DNA of 10,601 bases from NCBI GenBank assembly GCA_003520455.1, contig DOUV01000861.1, forward strand, positions 1-10,601, read 5' to 3'. This DNA is from Chloroflexota bacterium (GTDB taxonomy: Bacteria > Chloroflexota > Anaerolineae > Ardenticatenales > Ardenticatenaceae). The notes beneath the pieces were generated by a model that saw only the letters and a list, made by a program, of their open reading frames with translations, ran no database searches and was not told the origin of the DNA. Both the position numbers and the translations under genes were made by a program. This document shows, one piece after another, positions 6,396 through 10,601 of this stretch (positions are counted from its first letter, which is position 1; each line of letters starts with the position of its first letter).

Positions 6396-6406
6396 GCAAT
6401 CGGCCT

Positions 6407-6503
6407 GGCACCCGCCAGGTGCGGTTCGCCTTCGCCAAGAAGTCCGAAACCCTGGTCGCCGCACGGGAACGGCTGGTGCGCGGCTTCGAGGCGCGGACGC
6501 GGG
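6407..6503 (+). repeat. Direct repeat, distal copy: orphan aminotransferase 3' end
   Basis: Second copy of the 97-bp block at 5646-5742 (four substitutions). Read in the aminotransferase frame it still encodes the C-terminus, with Pro-to-Ser and Ala-to-Val changes plus two silent changes, and stops at 6506-6508 after Arg-Glu. It has no start of its own and is non-coding as it stands. Because it runs directly into the native downstream DNA, it is probably the original end of the gene, displaced by the hicAB insertion. Confidence 0.93.
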
Positions 6504-6546
6504 AGTGAGAACTCAGCGGCGGTGGGCCCGGTGACGAGGAGACGGG

Positions 6547-7053
6547 ATGCGAGAGACCTCGGAGGGGCTGGAACAACTGCAGCAGGTGCTGGATCGAAGT
6601 ATCGAGCGCGCGGGCGATTTTCTGCGCAACTCCTTCCAGATGCCGCATCACTCGCTCTCTGCAGCCCAGCTGGTCCGCTATTTCCAGGGGCTTCAGGTGA
6701 TCGCCCTGTCCACCGTTACGGCGAAGGGCGAGCCTCGCGTGGCACCGATCGGCGCGCTCTTCTTCCGGGGTCACTTCTACATTCCGACCCTCGCCACCGC
6801 CGCCCGCACGCGACATGTCTTGAAGCGGCCGGCGGTCAGTCTCACGCACTTTGACGGGACTGATCTGGCCATCATCGTGCACGGACGCGCGGCGGTGCTC
6901 ACCCCCGAGCACCCGAAGTTCGCGACGCTCGAGGCGCTTCATCGCGAGAGGAGTGGCCAGAGCGTGCGCGATTGGGGCGAGGGTGTCTACCTGCGAGTCG
7001 ATCCCGAGGTGATCTACACGTTTGCAAGGCATCCGGCGCAATATCCGGAGTGA
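6547..7053 (+). CDS. Pyridoxamine 5'-phosphate oxidase-like FMN-binding protein
   Basis: 168-residue split-barrel flavoprotein-like protein of the PNPOx-related superfamily, whose members bind FMN or F420 (some bind heme) as cytosolic homodimers. Family pattern: ALSTVTAKGEPRVAPIGALF (53-72), in which an enzyme strand is followed by the G-x-P-R-V-x-P turn; FYIPTL (77-82) with AARTRHVLKRPAVSLT (85-100), the cofactor-phosphate-binding helix and strand; VHGRAAVL (111-118); and YLRVDPEVIYTF (148-159). An N-terminal helix of about 35 residues precedes the barrel. It is not a true PdxH, since the length and C-terminus differ, so the reaction is unknown. GAGGAGA about 5 nt before the ATG supports the start. 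It follows the distal repeat by 38 nt and may originally have been co-transcribed with the aminotransferase. Confidence 0.82.
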   Translation: MRETSEGLEQLQQVLDRSIERAGDFLRNSFQMPHHSLSAAQLVRYFQGLQVIALSTVTAKGEPRVAPIGALFFRGHFYIPTLATAARTRHVLKRPAVSLTHFDGTDLAIIVHGRAAVLTPEHPKFATLEALHRERSGQSVRDWGEGVYLRVDPEVIYTFARHPAQYPE

Positions 7054-7084
7054 CTCGAGCAGTTACGCCGACTCCTCGGACGAC

Positions 7085-7450
7085 TTATGGGTACTTCGAC
7101 CAGAGGAGCTTAGAAAAGTCCAGCGCCGTACTCATCAGATCACTGATAAATGCTTGCAGGGTCTCGTCGTCCGCGGGTGGACGGAGGGCCACGTGATGCA
7201 GGTGGGCGCCGAGGTCGAAAACAGGGTCCGGCTCCCAGCGTGGATTCCGCAGCGGGAGGTGATTCGGAACGACGCGTTGGGTAAACCGGCCGAAGGCAAG
7301 AAGCCTGGCTGCGATGACGTGCTTGAGCCGCTCAAAGTCGATTGGCTGGTCGACGATGATCACCCCCGTCACCATCATGAGGTTGGTGGGGTCCTCCATT
7401 TGCAGCCAGGCTGCGTCGACATTTGAGAAAGGAGTGCCCCTGTTGGTCAT
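7085..7450 (-). pseudogene. Truncated wax ester synthase/diacylglycerol acyltransferase (N-terminal fragment)
   Basis: A 121-residue product matches only the N-terminus of bacterial WS/DGAT enzymes, which normally run to about 450-480 residues and join acyl-CoA to fatty alcohols or diacylglycerol for storage lipid. Recognisable: SNVDAAWLQMEDPTNLMMVTG (9-29, with the typical first-helix motif), FERLKHVIAARLLAFGRFTQRVV (39-61), DPVFDLGAHLHHVALRPP (75-92) and ISDLMSTALDFSKLLW (102-117). It then departs from the family and stops after SKYP, just before the segment that should carry the catalytic HHxxxDG. The start is intact, with TAGGAGAG about 9 nt before the ATG, so the 3' three-quarters were lost by deletion. 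The convergent flavoprotein gene ends 31 nt away. Confidence 0.85.
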
Positions 7451-7477
7451 GTCGATACTCTCCTACGATGCGGTGTG

Positions 7478-7502
7478 CTGATCCGATTGGTTGGCGGATC
7501 AG
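7478..7502. repeat. Perfect inverted repeat before the truncated acyltransferase gene
   Basis: CTGATCCG (7478-7485) and CGGATCAG (7495-7502) form an 8-bp perfect inverted repeat with a 9-bp spacer, 28-52 bp upstream of the minus-strand start codon. The position suits a repressor operator (for example a TetR-type dimer site) or a leader hairpin. No regulator gene is in the window. Confidence 0.45.
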
Positions 7503-7786
7503 TCCTGTGACGTCTCCGATGCGAACCCCTGTGGAGCGCTGGGACAGATCCGTGCGCCGCTTGTCAGCACGCTCAATGCGAACAGTTCACAAGGTGCAAA
7601 TCATCAGATCCACTGCAGCCAGGAGCCGAGTCTATGGGGAGTGCCCGTCGTCGAGTCGGTTGAATGGGTTCGGGGAGCGGTAGAATGTAGTCCCGCCAAC
7701 TCCATTTTCCCTATGATCGACCCAACCCGAGTGGGATCAGCAGTACCGAATGTCAACACTTTCAACGCCTTTTGGAGCCTTCCACC

Positions 7787-7824
7787 CGGTCAGGATTGAC
7801 CGAGCCGACGAGGACGTTTCTATT
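7787..7824 (+). promoter_or_regulatory. Candidate promoter with an overlapping palindrome
   Basis: TTGACC (7796-7801), a 17-bp spacer and TCTATT (7819-7824) resemble a sigma-70 promoter reading rightward. CGGTCA-GGAT-TGACCG (7787-7802) is a 6-bp perfect palindrome laid over the -35, as a repressor site would be. No gene follows on this strand, so a product, if any, would be an untranslated RNA. The promoter may also be fortuitous. Confidence 0.3.
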
Positions 7825-8006
7825 TCTACGAGCGTAGTGAGCCTGAAACGGACGCAATGGCCGTGCCGCGATCTGGTTCGTGGGTCATACTCTATCGTTA
7901 TGGGGCGGCACAGCAGAGGTGCAACTCCCTAGAACAAGGGGCCCGTCGTCGTGGCGCGGGTGGGAGCATGGTTGGTAGGACCCGCGTGAGCGGCCGTAAG
8001 CGCGCT

Positions 8007-8028
8007 GTAGGGGCGCACGGGCCCCTAC
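8007..8028. repeat. Short GTAGGGGC palindrome (possible dispersed repeat)
   Basis: GTAGGGGC (8007-8014), a 6-nt loop and GCCCCTAC (8021-8028) form a perfect 8-bp stem. GTAGGGGC...GCCCCTAC palindromes recur as short intergenic repeats in many Chloroflexota and cyanobacterial genomes; that is general knowledge, and only one copy is visible here. No T-tract follows, so it is not an obvious terminator. Confidence 0.4.
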
Positions 8029-8123
8029 GAACCTGAATGCGGCTTCACACGATGCCTGGCAATCGGCTCGGCAATTCCTTGACCGGCGCGCTAGAAGCCC
8101 ACGAATTCTATGACGTTATGGCA

Positions 8124-8165
8124 AAATCTGAACGGTCTCCCACCCGGGGCACCATAGTCAGATTT
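8124..8165. repeat. Spaced inverted repeat AAATCTGA/TCAGATTT
   Basis: AAATCTGA (8124-8131) is the exact reverse complement of TCAGATTT (8158-8165), with 26 bases between. It sits just beyond the clpS terminator in otherwise gene-free DNA. Function unknown. Confidence 0.35.
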
Positions 8166-8170
8166 GACCG

Positions 8171-8208
8171 AACAAAGAAAGGCCCGCCAGGGTAACGCCT
8201 GACGGACC
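8171..8208 (-). terminator. Rho-independent terminator of clpS
   Basis: Read on the minus strand, GGTCCGTCAGG pairs with CCTGGCGGGCC (8198-8208 with 8181-8191) in an 11-bp stem. All pairs are Watson-Crick except two G-U pairs, around a 6-nt loop, and a U-rich tail follows (TTTCTTTGTT, 8171-8180). On the plus strand the same bases would give two C-A mismatches, which shows the direction. It lies about 75 nt after the clpS stop codon. Confidence 0.8.
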
Positions 8209-8283
8209 TTCTCTTCGTAAGGCTCCGGTCCCGACCAAACCTCTAGTCGCATGGCGATCAGGTGGATGCGGAGTGGGGTAACT

Positions 8284-8625
8284 TTATTCTTCTGGTTCGA
8301 TCACGAACTCGAGTGGATAGCCTTGTTGGCGGGCGGCATACTGGACGCGGAAGACTTTCTCCTGCGCCTCCTTGAGTGGGAGCGTCGCCACATAGGCTTG
8401 ACCCCTGGTGTGCGTTTCCCAGGCGATGGCCTCCGCCCGCGACTGCTCGATCTGGAAGACGACGACAAGGGACACGATGACGAACTCGAATGTCGTGACA
8501 TCGTCGTTCAGGATGATAACGCGGTAGAGTTTCTCCAGTTCCTCGTCGGGCATGACGACCCATTCAACGTCGATGATGGGCCTGGCAGGCGCTTCCGTCT
8601 CCAGTTGGGGCCGATTGGGTTGCAT
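8284..8625 (-). CDS. clpS: ATP-dependent Clp protease adaptor protein ClpS
   Basis: 113-residue adaptor that binds N-terminal degron residues of substrates and delivers them to the ClpA or ClpC unfoldase (N-degron pathway, cytosol). After a flexible, Pro-rich N-terminal tail of about 30 residues comes the ClpS fold: LYRVIILNDDVTTFEFVI (33-50), with the Asn40-Asp41-Asp42 substrate pocket, and ETHTRGQA (70-77), with the conserved His72. The acidic C-terminus ends the domain. In the pocket loop, TTFEF replaces the TPMEF of E. coli (Phe for Met), which may affect which N-terminal residues fit. The ATG at 8625 is chosen because GGAGAAAGGAAG precedes it and a longer frame to 8733 would cover the promoter. 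No clpA or clpC is adjacent. It is transcribed alone from the extended -10 promoter and has its own terminator. Confidence 0.93.
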   Translation of the reverse strand: MQPNRPQLETEAPARPIIDVEWVVMPDEELEKLYRVIILNDDVTTFEFVIVSLVVVFQIEQSRAEAIAWETHTRGQAYVATLPLKEAQEKVFRVQYAARQQGYPLEFVIEPEE

Positions 8626-8723
8626 CTTCCTTTCTCCGTCGTGGAAGCCGTCTGGCAACCGGCACATCTGATCGCTCTGCTTCCGTCTCCTCTGGAAACA
8701 AATGCAGCGGACTCCGTTGGCGC

Positions 8724-8732
8724 ATTGTAGCA
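8724..8732 (-). promoter_or_regulatory. Extended -10 promoter of clpS
   Basis: On the minus strand TGC-TACAAT (8732-8724) is a good extended -10 element; the expected -35 position is weak (GACCCC), as is usual for such promoters. The start of transcription would be near 8717, giving a leader of about 90 nt before the clpS ATG. The element lies within the 183-bp gap between prfC and clpS. Confidence 0.6.
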
Positions 8733-8808
8733 CAACTTCGTGTATGGGGTCGAAGCAAAAGAGCCACCAGGACAGTCGCTGATGGATCTTGCGCGGTCAG
8801 GTTCCCGG

Positions 8809-10428
8809 TTACAACCCGGCCTCGGCGCCGATCTCGATGAGCTTGACGGTGGGGAAGCGATCCCGCCAGTAGTTGGTGCTCCACTCGCTCGCGAAGAGGG
8901 CAACGGTGCGACCGTCGCGGTCGGCAGTGCGCAGCGTGGCGCCCCACGGCAGGCGTTCGATCGTCTCGGCGTCAGCCTCCACGATCCGGGCGGTGCTGTA
9001 GGGCAGCACTTCGAGGAGAGTCTCGACGTCGTATTCGGTCTTGAGTCGGAACTGCACGACGTCGAACTGGAGCCGTCCGACGGCGGCCAGGATCGGCTCG
9101 CGGCGCAGAGCCTCAGGCTCATAGAGCACCTGGATGGCGCCCTCGGCCTCGAGTTGGGCCAGCCCCTTGTTGAACTGCTTGTAGCGGTTGGTGTCCTGGT
9201 TGGTCAGCCGCGCGAAGTGCTCGGGCGCGAAGCGCGGGATGGGCTCGAACTGGAGGAGTTGGTCGGTGCAGATGGTGTCGCCGATGGCGAAGACCCCGGG
9301 GTTGACCAGGCCAATCACGTCGCCGGGATAGGCCTCGTCGACTGTCTCGCGACCCTGTGCGAAGAAGCGGTGGGGACGGGCCAGGCGCACCGGCTTACCC
9401 GTGCGCGGGTGCTCGACCGTCATGTCACGCTCGAAGCGCCCCGAGCAGACCCGGACGAACGCAACGCTGTCGCGATGTTGGGGGTTCATGTTCGACTGGA
9501 TTTTGAAGATGAATCCAGAAAAACTGTCGTGCGTTGGCGGTACGAGGCCGACATCGGCGTGCCGTGCCGACGGAGTGGACGCCAGATCGACGAACGCGTC
9601 GAAGAAGAGTTGCACGCCGAAATTGGTCAGGGCGCTGCCGAAAAAGACCGGAGTGAGCGCGCCGCCGGCCATAGCCTCGGCGTCGAATTCCGCGCCGGCA
9701 ACGTCCAGCAATTCGATGTCCTCCTGCAACTGGTTGAAGGCACGCTCGCCCAGCACCTCGAGCAGTTGGGGATCACTGGCATCCTGTACCTGCAACTCCA
9801 CAGCCCGGCGCCCACTGTCGCCACGCTCGAAGAGGTGGACACAGCGGGTCGTGCGGTCGTAGACACCCCGAAAGCTGTCGCCGTTGCCGATGGGCCAGTT
9901 CATCGGGACGGTCTGAAGGTGCAGGACCTTCTCGATCTCGTCCAGCAGGTCGAAGGGGTCGCGGGCGGGGCGGTCCATTTTGTTGACGAAGGTCAGGATG
10001 GGGATACCGCGCCGGCGGCAGACCTGGAAGAGCTTCTCGGTCTGTACCTCGATGCCTTTGGCCGCGTCGATCACCATGACCGCACTGTCGGCAGCCATCA
10101 GCGTCCGGTAGGTGTCCTCGCTGAAGTCCTGGTGACCGGGCGTGTCGAGCAGGTTGATGTGGTAGCCGTTGTACGGAAACTGGAGCACCGTTGAGGTGAT
10201 CGAGATGCCGCGCTCCTGTTCCATCTTCATCCAGTCGGACGTGGCGTGGCGCTGGTTCTTGCGCGCTCGCACCGAGCCGGCCAGATTCACCGCGCCGCCA
10301 TAGAGCAAGAGCTTCTCGGTCAGGGTCGTCTTGCCCGCGTCGGGATGAGAAATGATGGCGAAGGTGCGCCGGCGGGCGATCTCGGTTTCGAGGGTGGTTG
10401 GTTGGGTCAGGGTCAACGTTTCAGTCAC
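8809..10428 (-). CDS. prfC: Peptide chain release factor 3 (GTPase)
   Basis: 539-residue translational GTPase that ejects RF1/RF2 from the ribosome after peptide release; E. coli RF3 has 529 residues. G-domain motifs: SHPDAGKTT (27-35, P-loop with Lys33), RGISITSTV (73-81, switch I), DTPGHQDF (95-102) and NKMD (149-152). RF3-specific text follows, including HATSDWMKMEQERGISIT near 61-78, DFSEDTYRTL (101-110) and, further on, PVFFGSALTNFGV, GFIFKIQSNMNPQHRD and GAVGRLQFDVV-like VGRLQFDVV. The protein runs through domain III to its stop. The GTG at 10428 is preferred: upstream ATGs (10476, 10518) lie in or at the promoter and leader hairpin and add residues unlike any RF3. AGAGG precedes the GTG. 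No frameshift is seen. The antisense strand is open for much of its length, a by-product of GC-rich codon use. Confidence 0.95.
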   Translation of the reverse strand: MTETLTLTQPTTLETEIARRRTFAIISHPDAGKTTLTEKLLLYGGAVNLAGSVRARKNQRHATSDWMKMEQERGISITSTVLQFPYNGYHINLLDTPGHQDFSEDTYRTLMAADSAVMVIDAAKGIEVQTEKLFQVCRRRGIPILTFVNKMDRPARDPFDLLDEIEKVLHLQTVPMNWPIGNGDSFRGVYDRTTRCVHLFERGDSGRRAVELQVQDASDPQLLEVLGERAFNQLQEDIELLDVAGAEFDAEAMAGGALTPVFFGSALTNFGVQLFFDAFVDLASTPSARHADVGLVPPTHDSFSGFIFKIQSNMNPQHRDSVAFVRVCSGRFERDMTVEHPRTGKPVRLARPHRFFAQGRETVDEAYPGDVIGLVNPGVFAIGDTICTDQLLQFEPIPRFAPEHFARLTNQDTNRYKQFNKGLAQLEAEGAIQVLYEPEALRREPILAAVGRLQFDVVQFRLKTEYDVETLLEVLPYSTARIVEADAETIERLPWGATLRTADRDGRTVALFASEWSTNYWRDRFPTVKLIEIGAEAGL

Positions 10429-10448
10429 GACAGCCTCTGAACACGAAG

Positions 10449-10474
10449 GCCGGCGGCCACACCTGGCCGCCGGC
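10449..10474 (-). promoter_or_regulatory. GC-rich hairpin in the prfC leader
   Basis: GCCGGCGGCC (10449-10458) and GGCCGCCGGC (10465-10474) form a perfect 10-bp all-GC stem with a 6-nt loop. It lies between the predicted transcription start (about 10483) and the GTG start codon, 20 nt before the latter. It could slow transcription or limit ribosome loading. No U-tract follows, so it is not a standard terminator. Confidence 0.5.
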
Positions 10475-10489
10475 ATGATTTCGTTGGGA

Positions 10490-10518
10490 ATTGTAGCTGG
10501 CCTCCCGTCTGTGGTCAA
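10490..10518 (-). promoter_or_regulatory. Sigma-70 promoter of prfC
   Basis: On the minus strand TTGACC (10518-10513), a 17-bp spacer and TACAAT (10495-10490) closely match the sigma-70 consensus. Transcription should start near 10483. This position supports the downstream GTG at 10428 as the prfC start. The remaining bases to the right edge (10519-10601) show no gene. Confidence 0.75.
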
Positions 10519-10601
10519 ACCTCGAGGCGGGCAAGCTGTGCCGTCAATTTGGCAGACGCCCTGAGGCTGTCTGTGTGGGCAGTCGCTCGCAAAGCGCGGA
10601 C

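Larger units (their letters stand above)
7451..8283. other. Gene-free stretch with palindromes and a terminator
   Basis: About 830 bp with no credible coding region: the short open frames on the plus strand lack ribosome sites and family resemblance. It contains the inverted repeat at 7478-7502, a palindrome overlapping a candidate promoter at 7787-7824, a GTAGGGGC palindrome at 8007-8028, a spaced inverted repeat at 8124-8165 and the minus-strand terminator at 8171-8208. It may be the scar of lost genes, since it lies upstream of a truncated gene, or may encode an RNA. Confidence 0.55.

Noticed and set aside
6263..6508. Open frame running through hicB in another frame into the distal aminotransferase end
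   Set aside because: No ribosome site. The first 50 residues are a shadow of hicB, and only the repeat portion is protein-like.
7022..7426. Plus-strand open frame over the acyltransferase remnant
   Set aside because: The minus-strand translation matches WS/DGAT N-termini; the plus-strand product is its antisense shadow.
8251..8730. Plus-strand open frame of 159 codons
   Set aside because: Antisense to clpS, which is clearly recognised by its NDD and His motifs.
8740..10194. Long plus-strand open frame of 484 codons
   Set aside because: It lies antisense to prfC, whose translation matches RF3 throughout. The plus-strand product is low-complexity, rich in Asp, Glu, Val and Gly, and matches no family. 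It arises from GC-rich codon bias.
1..10601. CRISPR array, tRNA or rRNA genes, insertion sequence, prophage genes
   Set aside because: No regularly spaced repeats, cloverleaf-like sequence, rRNA segments, transposase or integrase translation could be recognised.

Overview
The window is GC-rich bacterial chromosome with dense, mostly collinear genes, GTG starts and tight gene coupling. The gene mix suggests a member of the Chloroflexota: a self-contained ECF importer, a wax ester synthase/DGAT-type remnant, a HicA of the kind common in cyanobacteria and Chloroflexota, and a GTAGGGGC...GCCCCTAC dispersed palindrome. This taxonomic call is inference; no rRNA or other phylogenetic marker is present.

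Layout. 1-594 holds no confident gene, only a possible anti-sigma-factor remnant. 595-1026 is an OsmC-family protein with a strong Shine-Dalgarno and a terminator-like hairpin behind it. A near-consensus sigma-70 promoter (TTGCAC-17-TACAAT, 1103-1131) and a structured leader of about 160 nt then introduce a four-gene ECF transporter operon: S component (1298-1885, GTG start), ATPase A (1889-2758), ATPase A' (2793-3626) and transmembrane EcfT (3623-4438). Behind it lies a class I/II PLP-dependent aminotransferase (4554-5750) of the kynurenine/methionine aminotransferase type.

The most unusual segment is 5646-6503. The last 97 bp of the aminotransferase reading frame occur twice as direct repeats (93/97 identical), 761 bp apart. 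Between them sits a lower-GC hicA-hicB toxin-antitoxin pair. The module therefore looks inserted at the gene's 3' end, with that end regenerated. Native DNA resumes with a pyridoxamine-5'-phosphate-oxidase-like flavoprotein (6547-7053).

7085-7450 on the minus strand is the N-terminal quarter of a wax ester synthase/diacylglycerol acyltransferase, cut off just before the catalytic region. 7451-8283 is gene-free and contains palindromes, a possible promoter and a minus-strand terminator. The right end carries two housekeeping genes on the minus strand: clpS (8284-8625) with an extended -10 promoter, and prfC, peptide chain release factor 3 (8809-10428). prfC has a TTGACC-17-TACAAT promoter and a GC-rich hairpin in its leader.

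How the genes fit together: the ECF operon imports one small substrate. The S component resembles the tryptophan (TrpP) type, and the downstream aminotransferase class acts on aromatic or sulfur amino acids, so uptake plus transamination of an amino acid or derivative is a reasonable but unproven reading.
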